64,000 nucleotides of DNA from contig SAKE01000005.1 of NCBI GenBank assembly GCA_004017275.1, positions 218,032-282,031 on the forward strand, read 5' to 3'. The position numbers and the translations under genes were made by a program. Below are positions 42,382 to 51,404 of the stretch, in pieces (within the stretch, counting starts at the first letter, position 1; each line of letters opens with the position of its first letter). The notes under the pieces are model-generated. The model made no database searches and was not told the origin of the DNA. It was given only the letters and a program-made list of their open reading frames with translations. This stretch comes from Mesorhizobium sp. Its GTDB lineage: Bacteria; Pseudomonadota; Alphaproteobacteria; Rhizobiales; Rhizobiaceae.

Positions 42382-42462
42382 TTTCCCGCCATCGCGCAAT
42401 CACTCATCCCGTGACGGCCAACCGAATGTCCCGGTCTGGCGCGAGCCCGCCGGATCCAGTTC

Positions 42463-43368
42463 ATGCCCCTGCAGATCGTCCATCATCGCGACTACGACGC
42501 CGGCTTCGCCACCAATCATCGCTTTCCGATGAGCAAATATCCGCTGCTGATGGAGGCCCTACGTGCACGCGGACTGGCCGGCCCTGACGCTCTCAACAGC
42601 GCCGAACCGGCGCCGGCGTCATGGCTGGAGCTTGCCCATGCGGCGGACTATGTCGCACAGGTCATCAGTTGCTCCGTGCCCGAAGAGATCGAACGCGAGA
42701 TCGGTTTTCCGATCGGGCCACGTGTCTCGCTGCGCGCGCAGCTTGCCACCGGCGGCACGGTGCTGGCGGCGCGGCTGGCCTTGCGCCACGGCATTGCCTG
42801 CAACACCGCCGGTGGCAGCCATCATGCGCGACGCGCGCAGGGTGCGGGCTTCTGCACCTTCAACGATGTCGCCGTCGCCGCGCTGGTGCTGCTCGCTGAA
42901 AGCGCGGCACAAAACATCCTGATCGTCGACCTCGACGTGCATCAGGGCGACGGCACGGCGGATATTCTCGCCGACGATCCGCGCGTGTTCACCTTTTCCA
43001 TGCACGGCGACCGCAACTATCCCGCGCGCAAGATCGCTTCCGACCTCGATGTCGCGCTGCCCGATGGCACGGGTGATGCCGCTTACATGGACAGGCTCGC
43101 CGCCATCCTGCCGGAACTGTCCGCCCAAGCGCATTGGGACATCGTGTTCTACAATGCCGGCGTCGACGTTCACGCCGAGGATCGGCTTGGCAGGCTGTCG
43201 CTCACGGATGATGGCCTGCGCGACCGCGACGACTTGGTGATCAGCCACTTTCGCGCGCATGGCATTCCGGTCTGCGGTGTCATCGGCGGTGGCTATTCCA
43301 CGGACGTGCCGGCGCTTGCCGCGCGCCACGCCATCCTGTTCGAGGTCGCCTCCGCCTACGCCCGATAA
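42463..43368 (+). CDS. Histone-deacetylase-family hydrolase
   Basis: A 301-residue zinc hydrolase of the arginase/deacetylase superfamily. Catalytic motifs are intact: the His pair in GGSHHARR, zinc ligands in IVDLDVHQGDGT and in NAGVDVHAEDRLG, and the Gly-rich IGGGYSTD near the end. Bacterial members deacetylate acetyl-lysine proteins, polyamines or small amides; which applies here is unknown. The stop abuts the stop of the convergent DUF6460-like gene with no bases between. It is divergent from the MATE exporter. Confidence 0.9.
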   Translation: MPLQIVHHRDYDAGFATNHRFPMSKYPLLMEALRARGLAGPDALNSAEPAPASWLELAHAADYVAQVISCSVPEEIEREIGFPIGPRVSLRAQLATGGTVLAARLALRHGIACNTAGGSHHARRAQGAGFCTFNDVAVAALVLLAESAAQNILIVDLDVHQGDGTADILADDPRVFTFSMHGDRNYPARKIASDLDVALPDGTGDAAYMDRLAAILPELSAQAHWDIVFYNAGVDVHAEDRLGRLSLTDDGLRDRDDLVISHFRAHGIPVCGVIGGGYSTDVPALAARHAILFEVASAYAR

Positions 43369-43683
43369 CTACTTCCGGTAGTTGGCGAGCCTGAGCAAGA
43401 TGAAAGCCGGCACGACGATCGCCGCCCCCAGCAGGATGTAGCCGAGGAAGCGGTCGATGGCGTGGAAGCCGAGATTCCACAGGTCGATAAAGAACTTCTG
43501 GATGCCATAGTAAACGTCCATCGGCGACCAGCCGAAGGCATTCATGACCAGGCCGACGAGGAAAGACACGACCAGCAGCTTCAGGATCACCTTGAGCGGC
43601 GAGTCGCCGAGAAAGCGCGTCAGTGCGGACAAGGCCCGTCTCCAGATTGAGGTACCAGACTTGGAAGGCGTCGGCCCAGACAT
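43369..43683 (-). CDS. Small membrane protein, DUF6460-like
   Basis: A 104-residue protein with two hydrophobic segments (VILKLLVVSFLVGLVMNAF and YILLGAAIVVPAFILLRLA). The arrangement FLGDSPLKVILKL, WSPMDVYYGIQKFF, LGFHAIDRFLGYIL resembles the Rhizobiales family I know as DUF6460. It is an inner-membrane protein with no known function. ATG 43683 is chosen so that the protein begins with a short polar leader; the frame is open 24 bases further upstream. Confidence 0.7.
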   Translation of the reverse strand: MSGPTPSKSGTSIWRRALSALTRFLGDSPLKVILKLLVVSFLVGLVMNAFGWSPMDVYYGIQKFFIDLWNLGFHAIDRFLGYILLGAAIVVPAFILLRLANYRK

Positions 43684-44092
43684 ACGCACTTGGCTTGCCC
43701 GCTTCAAGCGGACAGTTTTGCGGGAAACCTAAGGCCTGGAGCGAGGCATTGCGCGGCAAGGCCGCGCGACCGAACTCATCGAATCCATGCCGATTTGTTA
43801 AATATGGGTAAACAGAGCCGTTCTAATTTATTGAAAATAAAGCGAAAAATCTTCATTTTTCGATATCCTGCAATGTGCGTGCAATTTTCGCCTGCGAGAC
43901 AGTCGGCGTCTTTCAGGTGATTGACCGCGGGCGCTCTGGACCCTACCACAGCTGGCGAAAGCCTGCCCCCAGGAACCGCGCAACCATCCCTGAAAGACAC
44001 CAAATCGGAGCTCGACCTGCCCAAGGGTCGGGGTCCTCGGGAATCAACCTGCGCATCGATTGCGGGATGCGCGCGTGTGTTGGAGTAATGCA
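43684..44092. other. 409-bp gene-free region upstream of the outer-membrane protein
   Basis: There is no supported gene. The 43795-43880 part is distinctly AT-rich for this genome and includes the perfect hairpin CGAAAAAT/ATTTTTCG (43843-43850, 43855-43862). It probably holds the promoter of the outer-membrane protein. Confidence 0.5.
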
Positions 44093-44710
44093 GTGTTGTC
44101 TCAAGCAAAGATCGCCCTGACGGCGAGTGCCCTTGGCGTGTGCCTTTTCGGACCGGCGATGGCCGCCGACCTTTCGCCCGCCTATAATGATCCCCCTGCA
44201 TTGCAGTGGAGCGGCGCCTATGTCGGCGTGCACGGCGGCACGGCGTTCACCGGGATGCCGAACCCGTTTGCCGGCCGGAACGGCCTCAGCGGCGGCATTC
44301 AGGCCGGCTACAACCAGCAGATGGGTCCAGCAGTTCTCGGTGCCGAAATCGAGGGTTCCTATCTTGGCGGCGCCGAGCACGATGTCCGGGGCGGCAAGAT
44401 CAAGGAAAAATGGCGCGGTGCCGCCAAGGCCAAAGCCGGATTGAGTTTCGACCAGACGCTGCTGTTTGGAACCGGTGGCGTCGCCATGACCAAATTCGAC
44501 AAGGGCGAGAAGGTAACCAGCACCGAGGGATGGAAACTCGGCTACCTGATCGGCGCCGGCATCGAGCAGGGTTTCGCCGGCGGCCTCTCGGCCAAGGTCG
44601 AGTATGACTATATCCGCACCCCCGGCGTCGAAACGACGTCCGCCTTCGGCAAATCCAAGGCGACGATCGGCAGTCATGAACTGAAGGCCGGCATCAACTA
44701 CCGGTTCTAA
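44093..44710 (+). CDS. Outer-membrane beta-barrel protein (Omp25/Omp31-like)
   Basis: A 205-residue eight-strand barrel protein of the porin-like Omp25/RopB/Opa class of Rhizobiales. It has a signal peptide (ALTASALGVCLFGPAMAAD), the family start of the mature part (WSGAYVGVHGGTAF), alternating strands with Gly-rich turns, and a terminal HELKAGINYRF ending in Phe, the barrel-assembly signal. The start is GTG 44093 with GGAG 7 bases upstream; the ATG at 44088 is out of frame. A 3' hairpin (44719-44738) may end the transcript. Confidence 0.88.
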   Translation: MLSQAKIALTASALGVCLFGPAMAADLSPAYNDPPALQWSGAYVGVHGGTAFTGMPNPFAGRNGLSGGIQAGYNQQMGPAVLGAEIEGSYLGGAEHDVRGGKIKEKWRGAAKAKAGLSFDQTLLFGTGGVAMTKFDKGEKVTSTEGWKLGYLIGAGIEQGFAGGLSAKVEYDYIRTPGVETTSAFGKSKATIGSHELKAGINYRF

Positions 44711-44718
44711 GACAGGCC

Positions 44719-44738
44719 ACGGGTTCGGTTGAACCCGT
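44719..44738 (+). terminator. Possible terminator after the outer-membrane protein gene
   Basis: ACGGGTT (44719-44725) pairs with AACCCGT (44732-44738), followed by CTTGTATTCTG. The stem is short and the T-tract broken, so it is a weak terminator candidate. A second hairpin with GCGGCGCCC and GGGTGCCGC arms follows at about 44765-44793. Confidence 0.45.
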
Positions 44739-44922
44739 CTTGTATTCTGTTCGAACGGACCTGCGCGGCGCCCGGATGCAATGGGTGCCGCGCAATTGCT
44801 TGCCCCATCCGCGCCGGGATCGACGCGCATCGGCAGACTGCACCTGTGCCAGCTCCTGCGTAATGTCGATGCAATCTTCGCACCCTAGGTGCCGCGGATG
44901 ACCTTGATGACGGGAATCAGCT

Positions 44923-45315
44923 ATGTCGAAACACAGCGCAAGTCAGCTTATGTGGATCTCAAAGGTGTTCTTCGTCGCAATCGTGCTGGCGTTGACGGCG
45001 TGCGCCTCCGACATCATGAAGAACTACATCGGGCAACCGGTCGAATCGGTCATTCTGGACTACGGTCCGCCAACCGCCATCGTTGACCTTGGCCAGGGCG
45101 AGCGGGCCTATCAATGGCGCAAGATTTCCACCAATGCTGTTTCCGGGAGCTCCAGCGGCGAGGTTCGCCAAACCCAACACGGAACCGTCTACGAAGAAAC
45201 CGAAACGCCTGGCTATATCGAGCGCCAGGAATGCTTCTACACGTTCTACGCCCGCTCCTCGGGCGGCCGATGGTTCATCACCAATTTTCGTCAACCGAAG
45301 CTGGAATGCGAATGA
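44923..45315 (+). CDS. Lipoprotein of unknown function
   Basis: A 130-residue protein with a lipoprotein signal: SKVFFVAIVLALTAC, where the Cys of LTAC would be lipidated. The mature part has NYIGQPVESVILDYGPPTAIVDLG, resembling the small SmpA/OmlA-like fold that reads how well a residue pair fits (G-x-x-x-x-V). A central Ser/Thr-rich loop and a terminal ECFYTFYAR and PKLECE follow. It lies 40 bp before the two-component genes on the same strand and may be part of the same transcript. Confidence 0.75.
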   Translation: MSKHSASQLMWISKVFFVAIVLALTACASDIMKNYIGQPVESVILDYGPPTAIVDLGQGERAYQWRKISTNAVSGSSSGEVRQTQHGTVYEETETPGYIERQECFYTFYARSSGGRWFITNFRQPKLECE

Positions 45316-45355
45316 ATTGCCACACCCTGCCGGCCGCCGGTGACGGAGAGCGCGC

Positions 45356-46030
45356 ATGCGCATCCTGCTGATCGAGGACGAACCGGAAATGGCCTCGGCG
45401 CTGAAGACGGCGCTCGAACGCCAGGACATCATCGTCGACCATGCCGCGACACTGGCGGATGCCGAGGCCGTGGCGCGGCTCGGCTATCATGACGCCGTGG
45501 TGCTGGACCGCCGCCTGCCGGATGGCGATGGCCTCAGCCTGATCCCGCGCCTGCGTGCCTTGCATCTGGACGTGCCGGTGATCGCATTGACCGCGCTCAG
45601 CGGGCTCGAAGACCGGGTGGCGGGGCTCGATGCCGGCGCCGACGACTATATGGTCAAGCCGTTCGCCACGGTGGAACTCGTTGCCAGGCTCAATGCCTTG
45701 CAGCGGCGTTCGTTCACCACGCGCTCCAACCAGACGGTGGTCGGCCGCCTCACCTATGATTTTCGCCATCGCGAGGCGCTTGTCGAGGACCAGGCGCTGG
45801 AGCTGCCGCGGCGCGAACGGCTGGTGCTCGAAACCCTCATCCGCAGGCCGGGCCGGACCATCATGCGCGGCGCCCTGGAAGAAGCCGTCTACGCCCTCGA
45901 CGACGAGATCGGCTCCAACGCACTGGATGCGCATATTTCACGGCTGCGCCGCAAACTCGACGATGTCGCTGCCGGCATCGAGATCAGGTCGATCCGCAAC
46001 CTCGGTTATCTCTTGCGGGCGGCCTCGTGA
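45356..46030 (+). CDS. OmpR/PhoB-family response regulator
   Basis: A 224-residue two-component regulator. The receiver (1-115) has the acidic pocket IEDEP, the phospho-Asp in AVVLDRRLPDGDG and the Lys in DDYMVKPF. The C-terminal winged helix (about 130-222) includes LPRRERLVLETLIRRPG, DAHISRLRRKLD and IRSIRNLGYLL. The TGA overlaps the GTG start of the sensor kinase. Glycan-modification genes follow directly, so it may regulate cell-surface remodelling. Confidence 0.93.
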   Translation: MRILLIEDEPEMASALKTALERQDIIVDHAATLADAEAVARLGYHDAVVLDRRLPDGDGLSLIPRLRALHLDVPVIALTALSGLEDRVAGLDAGADDYMVKPFATVELVARLNALQRRSFTTRSNQTVVGRLTYDFRHREALVEDQALELPRRERLVLETLIRRPGRTIMRGALEEAVYALDDEIGSNALDAHISRLRRKLDDVAAGIEIRSIRNLGYLLRAAS

Positions 46031-47526
46031 AGAAGCCACGCACGCGCTCGCTGCAATGGGTGCTGGTGCGACGGCTGATCCTGCTGCAAGCGGCGACGCT
46101 TCTCATCTTCATCGTGCTTTGCGCGGCCGCACTGTGGATCGCCAATCCACGGCTCCTCGTCGACAACGAGGCCGCCGTTGCCGCCCTCAGGGATGCCGTC
46201 GACCGCGACAAGGACGGCAAATTGCTCGTGCATGAGACCGTGGAATTGCGCTCGTTTCGCGAGAGATTCCCCAATGTCTGGTACATCATCCGCGACGGCA
46301 ACGGCCAGAGCGTCCGCTTCGGCAGCATACCTGACGTCTACACCGGAAATTTTGGCGATCTGCTTGGCGCGGCAGATCACGCCACCGTCGGTTTTTCCGA
46401 AGATGATTTGAGGCCGGAAGCCTACCTCGAAAAAGTTTCGACCAAGGCCGGCACGGTTCAGATCATCGCCGCGACACGATCGTCGCGTGACGAGACCGAG
46501 GGCCTCGAGGTCAACATTTCGGCCACCATCGACGTTGCCAGGAATCCTGACGGCAGCAGGAACTGGGAGAAAGCGCTTCCTGCGCTCGCAGTCATCATCG
46601 TCATCCTTTTGTTGCCGATCGTCCTCGTCATGGGAGCCACGACCCTGGTGACGACGCCTGCCGTCGTGCGCCGATCCTTTGCCGGCCTTGTCGACACCGT
46701 CCAGCAGGCCGCGCGCATCGACATCGGCACCCGTGCGATGCAGCTGCCGGTCAAGAACGTGCCGCAGGAAATCGCGCCGCTGGTGCATGCCTTCAACCAG
46801 ACGCTGGCGCGCCTCGCCCAAGGCTATGACCGACACAATCGCTTCCTCACCGACGCGGCGCACGAACTGCGCACGCCGATCGCGATCCTGCGCACACGCG
46901 CCGAATTGCTGAAGCAGGAACCGCAAAGCGTGCGCCTGTTGCATGACATCGAGCGCCTGTCGCATCTTGCGCAACAGCTGCTCGACCACCAGTTGCTTGA
47001 CCGCCCGGCGGACCAGCGCCAGATCGTCGATCTCCGCGACCTTGTCAGCCGGGTCGCGGCCGACTTCGCCCCGCTCGCCATCGAAGCGGGCTATGATCTT
47101 GCCTTGGAGCCGCCAGCCAGCAAGGTCCATGTCGAGATCAACGTCCTGCAGATCGAGCGGGCACTGGCAAATCTCATCCGCAATGCCATCGATCATGGTG
47201 GCGGCTCGGGCACGATCACCATAGCCGTCGACGAGACCGGCGGCGTCGAAATCCGAGATGAAGGCCCGGGCATTCCGGTGGACGAGCACGAGAATGTCTT
47301 CGAACCCTTCTACCGCTTGCAGCCGCAATCGCGTGGGGCGGGTCTGGGATTGAACCTTTCCCGGCAGATCGCGCTGCTGCATGGCGGCACCATCCGGATA
47401 TTGGCGGGGTCCTGGCAAGGCGCCCGCATCCGCTTGGAACTGCCGGTTCGTTCCGTGACCGCTGGTGGCGGAAAAAACGCCGGGCCAATGGCCGCGGCCG
47501 ATGCCGCTGGCTTATCTGTTTTCTAA
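46027..47526 (+). CDS. Sensor histidine kinase
   Basis: A 499-residue membrane kinase. A first transmembrane helix (LLIFIVLCAAALWIA, about 24-40), a periplasmic sensor domain of about 140 residues, and a second helix (LAVIIVILLLPIVLVMGAT, about 184-203) come first. Then follow a HAMP-like linker, a HisKA domain with His in TDAAHELRTPIAILRTRAEL, and an HATPase with NLIRNAIDHGG, DEGPGIP and GAGLGLNLS. The start is GTG 46027, overlapping the regulator stop. The kinase probably senses an envelope signal; the ligand is unknown. It ends 45 bp before the glycosyltransferase gene. Confidence 0.92.
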   Translation: MKKPRTRSLQWVLVRRLILLQAATLLIFIVLCAAALWIANPRLLVDNEAAVAALRDAVDRDKDGKLLVHETVELRSFRERFPNVWYIIRDGNGQSVRFGSIPDVYTGNFGDLLGAADHATVGFSEDDLRPEAYLEKVSTKAGTVQIIAATRSSRDETEGLEVNISATIDVARNPDGSRNWEKALPALAVIIVILLLPIVLVMGATTLVTTPAVVRRSFAGLVDTVQQAARIDIGTRAMQLPVKNVPQEIAPLVHAFNQTLARLAQGYDRHNRFLTDAAHELRTPIAILRTRAELLKQEPQSVRLLHDIERLSHLAQQLLDHQLLDRPADQRQIVDLRDLVSRVAADFAPLAIEAGYDLALEPPASKVHVEINVLQIERALANLIRNAIDHGGGSGTITIAVDETGGVEIRDEGPGIPVDEHENVFEPFYRLQPQSRGAGLGLNLSRQIALLHGGTIRILAGSWQGARIRLELPVRSVTAGGGKNAGPMAAADAAGLSVF

Positions 47527-47571
47527 CCAATTGCCGCTATTCCCGATCGAATAGCGGGAGCAAGGCTTTTG

Positions 47572-48597
47572 GTGGAGACGGAGAAAAACACCGCGCGACG
47601 CGCCGTTATGCTGTCGGTGGTCGTCCCATGCTACAATGAGGTGACCGGGCTGGCCGAACTGCATCGGCGGGTAACGGCCGCATGTCTGGAACAAGGCTCT
47701 TCCTACGAGATCGTCCTTGTCATCGACGGCGCGACCGACGGTACGCGCGAGGCCATTTTCCAGCTGGCCGAAAAGGACGACCATATCGTTGCCATCGACC
47801 TTGCCCGCAATTATGGCCACCAGATCGCGCTGAGCGCGGGGCTGGAATTCTGCCGCGGCCAGCGCATTCTCATTCTCGATGCCGACCTGCAGGATCCGCC
47901 TGAGTTGCTCGGCGCGATGATGACGAAGATGAACGAAGGCTTCGATGTCGTTTACGGCCAGAGGCTGACGCGCGATGGCGAAAGCTGGTTCAAGCTAGCT
48001 TCGGCCTCGATGTTCTATCGCTTGCTGCGCCGGATGGTCGACGTGGATATCGCGCCGAACACCGGCGATTTCCGGCTGATGAACCGTCGCGCGCTCGACC
48101 ATCTGAACGCGATGCCCGAGCGCTATAGGTTCATTCGCGGCATGGTGAGCTGGATCGGGCTGAAACAGGCGGCTTTCCCCTATGAACGGCAGCGGCGCTT
48201 TGCCGGCACCACCCACTATCCGCTGAAGAAAATGATTCTTCTGGCGGTCGACGCGATGACCAGCTTCTCCATCGTGCCCTTGCGGTTCGCCTCGCTGTTC
48301 GGAATCATGTTCGGGTTTCTCGGGCTGCTTGTGCTCGGCTACACGCTGTTCGAATGGTCGGTCGGAAACACGTTGCCCGGCTGGACCAGCCTTGCCGCGA
48401 TCGTGCTGATCCTCGGCAGCGTTCAGCTTATGGTGCTTGGCATCTTCGGCGAGTATCTCGGGCGCATGTACATGGAGACAAAGCGGCGGCCGCTCTACTT
48501 CGTCAACGAGATCGTCTCACGCAACCACGCAGCCGAGGACAAGGAACTGCCCGTCCATCGCCTGCAGGAGATGGCAAAGAGGGCCGCACGTGCTTGA
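47572..48597 (+). CDS. Family 2 glycosyltransferase (GtrB/DPM1-like, polyprenyl-phosphate type)
   Basis: A 341-residue GT2 enzyme. The catalytic domain (1-230) begins with LSVVVPCYNEV and has the DXD-type site ILDADLQDPPEL and the acceptor-side segment NTGDFRLMNRRAL. Two C-terminal membrane helices (about 232-260 and 268-298) follow. These features match GtrB and ArnC enzymes that transfer a sugar to undecaprenyl phosphate on the cytoplasmic face. GTG 47572 is used; TTG 47569 and ATG 47608 are alternatives. It is the first gene of the glycan cluster and overlaps the methyltransferase by 8 bp. Confidence 0.9.
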   Translation: METEKNTARRAVMLSVVVPCYNEVTGLAELHRRVTAACLEQGSSYEIVLVIDGATDGTREAIFQLAEKDDHIVAIDLARNYGHQIALSAGLEFCRGQRILILDADLQDPPELLGAMMTKMNEGFDVVYGQRLTRDGESWFKLASASMFYRLLRRMVDVDIAPNTGDFRLMNRRALDHLNAMPERYRFIRGMVSWIGLKQAAFPYERQRRFAGTTHYPLKKMILLAVDAMTSFSIVPLRFASLFGIMFGFLGLLVLGYTLFEWSVGNTLPGWTSLAAIVLILGSVQLMVLGIFGEYLGRMYMETKRRPLYFVNEIVSRNHAAEDKELPVHRLQEMAKRAARA

Positions 48598-49291
48598 GGC
48601 GGAGTTCGACCAGTTTGCGCGGGAATATCAGGAGCAGCATGCCGCGAGCATAAGGCTGAGCGGCGAGGCGCCGGAATTCTTCCACAAGTACAAGATCGAC
48701 GATATCGCCGCGACGCTGCGGCGAGCCGGGGTGAAGCCGCGGCGGATACTCGATTTCGGCGCCGGCGTCGGCAATTCGCTCGGCCATATGCGCATCGCGT
48801 TTCCCGACGCAGAGATCACCCTGCTCGATCCTTCGCGGGAATCGCTCGACATCGCGAGCAAGCGCTTTCCCGGCCAAGCCGCATTCACCCATTTCGACGG
48901 TAAGACGATTCCCTTTGACGACGGCAGCTTCGACCTGGCCTTCGCGGCTTGCGTCTTCCACCACATTCCCGAGAACCTGCAGATCGGACTGTTCGCGGAG
49001 ATCGGCAGGGTGCTGGCCGACGGCGGCAGCTTCTTTGTCTTCGAACACAATCCGTGGAACCCGCTGACCACGCACGCGGTGAGAAACTGTGCCTTCGACG
49101 AAAACGCGGTTTTGATAAATTCGCGCGAGATGCGCAGGCGCATGGCCGAGGCGGGCCTTGCCAACGCTCGGATCATCTACCGGATTTTCTTTCCTCGACT
49201 GCTTGCAAGACTGAGGCCGTTCGAGCGCTTCCTCACCAAGATTCCTGTCGGAGCCCAGTATTTTGCGCATGTGGTCAAGCCTGCCGTTTGA
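48590..49291 (+). CDS. SAM-dependent methyltransferase
   Basis: A 233-residue class I methyltransferase. Motif I is ILDFGAGVGNSLGHM (about residue 48), followed by ITLLDPSRESL and the FDLAFAACVFHHIPE segment typical of UbiE/type-11 methyltransferases. GTG 48590 is the start, overlapping the glycosyltransferase by 8 bp, and its end overlaps gtrA by 23 bp, so it is tightly embedded in the cluster. A role in methylating a sugar or lipid carrier intermediate is inferred from context only. Confidence 0.85.
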   Translation: MLEAEFDQFAREYQEQHAASIRLSGEAPEFFHKYKIDDIAATLRRAGVKPRRILDFGAGVGNSLGHMRIAFPDAEITLLDPSRESLDIASKRFPGQAAFTHFDGKTIPFDDGSFDLAFAACVFHHIPENLQIGLFAEIGRVLADGGSFFVFEHNPWNPLTTHAVRNCAFDENAVLINSREMRRRMAEAGLANARIIYRIFFPRLLARLRPFERFLTKIPVGAQYFAHVVKPAV

Positions 49292-49697
49292 CTTTTCCAG
49301 GATGCTGCGATTTGGCGCCGTCGGTCTGTTGAACACGGCGCTGGGATACGCGGTCATTCTGACCGGGCTTGCGCTTGGTTTCGGCGACATCCCTGCCAAT
49401 GCCACGGGCTATGCCGCCGGTCTTGTCCTCGGCTTCTTCCTGAACCGCCAATGGACTTTCAACGGAGCCGATGGGTTCCGGCCCGGAACCGCGCTGCGCT
49501 ATGGAAGCGTCTTTCTGGTCAGCTACGGCATAAATCTGGCAGTGGTGATAGCTGCCCGTTCAGTTGGCATCATCGAAAGTCCCCTGGTTCACCTTGCGGG
49601 CATCTGCGTCTATTCGGTCGTTTTCTATCTCGGTTCGGCACATTTCGTATTCGTGACCGATGGAGCTCGACGGCAACCGGCCAGTCGAACGCCTTGA
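49269..49697 (+). CDS. GtrA-family membrane protein (putative glycolipid flippase)
   Basis: A 142-residue protein with four transmembrane helices and the GtrA/DPMS3 family pattern: MLRFGAVGLLNTALGYAVI at the start, then AGLVLGFFLNRQWTF with the conserved NRxWTF motif. GtrA proteins are thought to flip polyprenyl-phosphate-linked sugars across the inner membrane. It lies between the GT2/methyltransferase pair and the polytopic membrane protein. ATG 49269 is used; a TTG at 49263 is also open. Confidence 0.9.
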   Translation: MWSSLPFDFSRMLRFGAVGLLNTALGYAVILTGLALGFGDIPANATGYAAGLVLGFFLNRQWTFNGADGFRPGTALRYGSVFLVSYGINLAVVIAARSVGIIESPLVHLAGICVYSVVFYLGSAHFVFVTDGARRQPASRTP

Positions 49698-49734
49698 ATA
49701 AACTGTCATCGGAAACGAATAGAGGCGGCGCACT

Positions 49735-51216
49735 ATGAACGACGCTCAGATCAGCACGGAGGCGGTAACGCACGACGAGCGTATCCGGCTGATCTTCTGC
49801 CTTTTCGCTGCTTGTGTCATGGCGGCGGCACTGGCTGCTTTTGCCGGTTCCATCCTGCAGGATCCCGACAATTGGTGGCAGGTGAAGGTAGGGCTGGATT
49901 TCCTGGCAAACCGGACATTTCCGACCGTCGATCCGTATTCCCACACTTTTGCCGGCCAGCCATGGATCGCCAAGGAATGGCTGGGGCAGGTTCTGCTTGC
50001 CCTTGCCTACCAGGCGGGAGGCTGGAACGGGGTGGTCACCCTGATCATCGCCACGATTTCCCTGACGGTTTTCCTGCTGGGGTGGTTTCTCAGCACATCG
50101 CTGAAGCCGATCCTGGCGATAGCACTGGCCTTCGTCGTGGCCTTTCTGATCGATCCGATCTATACGGCGCGCCCCCATGTCTTCACCTTGCCGATCATCG
50201 TCATCTGGACGGCGATGCTCTTTCGCGCGGCAAGCGATGAACGGGCGCCGCCCTGGTGGCTGCTTGTGCTGGTTGTGTTGTGGGCGAACCTGCACGCCAC
50301 CTTCACCTTGAGCTTCATCATCGCGGCTTTCGCCGGTCTCGATCTGCTGGTGCGCACGGGCCTGTCGAAACCAGTCCTGCTGGCGAAATGGATCGCGTTC
50401 GGGCTGCTTTGCCCGCTGGTCAGCCTTATCCATCCCTATGGTGTCCAGGCCATCCTGGCGACACTGGCCGTGGCATATGGCAATGAGGCGGTGTCGCTGA
50501 TCACGGAATGGCGACCGTTCGATGCGCAAGCCTATCCCGTCCAGGAAATTGCGATGCTGCTGGCGCTTTTCGGGCTGCTGGTGTCACCATTGCGAATTGG
50601 CTGGGCCAAGGCGCTGTTCATCGTCTTCACCTTGCATGTCTATCTCGCCCATGTGCGTTTCATGTATCTGTTCTTCCTCCTGGTTCCCTTGGTGATCGCG
50701 GTCGAGGTCGCACAGCAATATCCCTTGCTTTCGCTCGCCGGCTGGCTGGCGGAAAAGCGCGACGGGCTGGAAAAATTCGTCGCCAGGCGGTTTTACGCGA
50801 TCTGGGCCGTGGCAGCCGTTTTGCTGATTGGTGCGGTCACCGCGATCGGAAGCGCCTATCAGGTCGCGCCGAGCCCGAAGACATCGGCCAGCGGGGCGCT
50901 GGCATTCGCCGAAAGCCATCATCTATCCGGCAACGTGCTGAATTCCTACAGTTTCGGCGGTACGCTGATCTTCCACGGGATCAAGACCTATATCGACGGA
51001 CGGACGGACCAACTGTTCCTGGGCGGTTTCACAAAAAGCGACGATGAGACGGGACACAGTGGCGGCAAGCCGCTCCTCGAAGCTCAGTTGAAGAAATATG
51101 CAATAGGCTGGGCGCTGCTGTCAGCCGACGACAACCGCATTCCCTTCTTCGAGCAACTGGGCTGGAAACGGGCTTATGCGGACGACTACGCCGTGATCTA
51201 TTTGCCCGGCGCCTGA
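49735..51216 (+). CDS. Polytopic membrane protein, possible GT-C glycosyltransferase
   Basis: A 493-residue protein with about ten to twelve hydrophobic helices. Early in the sequence is an acidic loop (SILQDPDNWWQVKVGLDFL) with a DPD/D-x-D-like site followed by FPTVDPYSHTFAGQPW and AKEWLGQVLLALAY. This resembles the first periplasmic loop of GT-C enzymes that use polyprenyl-phosphate sugars. A soluble C-terminal domain follows (about 380-493). In Gtr systems a serotype-specific GT with this topology transfers the sugar to the glycan in the periplasm; that role is inferred here. No named family recognised with certainty. Confidence 0.7.
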   Translation: MNDAQISTEAVTHDERIRLIFCLFAACVMAAALAAFAGSILQDPDNWWQVKVGLDFLANRTFPTVDPYSHTFAGQPWIAKEWLGQVLLALAYQAGGWNGVVTLIIATISLTVFLLGWFLSTSLKPILAIALAFVVAFLIDPIYTARPHVFTLPIIVIWTAMLFRAASDERAPPWWLLVLVVLWANLHATFTLSFIIAAFAGLDLLVRTGLSKPVLLAKWIAFGLLCPLVSLIHPYGVQAILATLAVAYGNEAVSLITEWRPFDAQAYPVQEIAMLLALFGLLVSPLRIGWAKALFIVFTLHVYLAHVRFMYLFFLLVPLVIAVEVAQQYPLLSLAGWLAEKRDGLEKFVARRFYAIWAVAAVLLIGAVTAIGSAYQVAPSPKTSASGALAFAESHHLSGNVLNSYSFGGTLIFHGIKTYIDGRTDQLFLGGFTKSDDETGHSGGKPLLEAQLKKYAIGWALLSADDNRIPFFEQLGWKRAYADDYAVIYLPGA

Positions 51217-51404
51217 TCCGAGCGAATTTCGCAAACGTTCGGAACCTTCGATTTACGCCTTGACACCCATGTTGCAGCGCAGCAAATTGGGTCGCCGAGG
51301 GACACGCCTGTGAGATCGACGAGCCAGGATTTTTCGCATGACCGCCGCATGAGCATTGTGTGCGCCGCAGGGACCTTGGCAGTCGCGACATGCGAGCCGG
51401 CCGG

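Noticed and set aside
40886..42403. 505-residue minus-strand ORF overlapping the MATE gene
   Set aside because: It lacks membrane helices and motifs. The other frame (40975-42381) carries clear MATE signatures.
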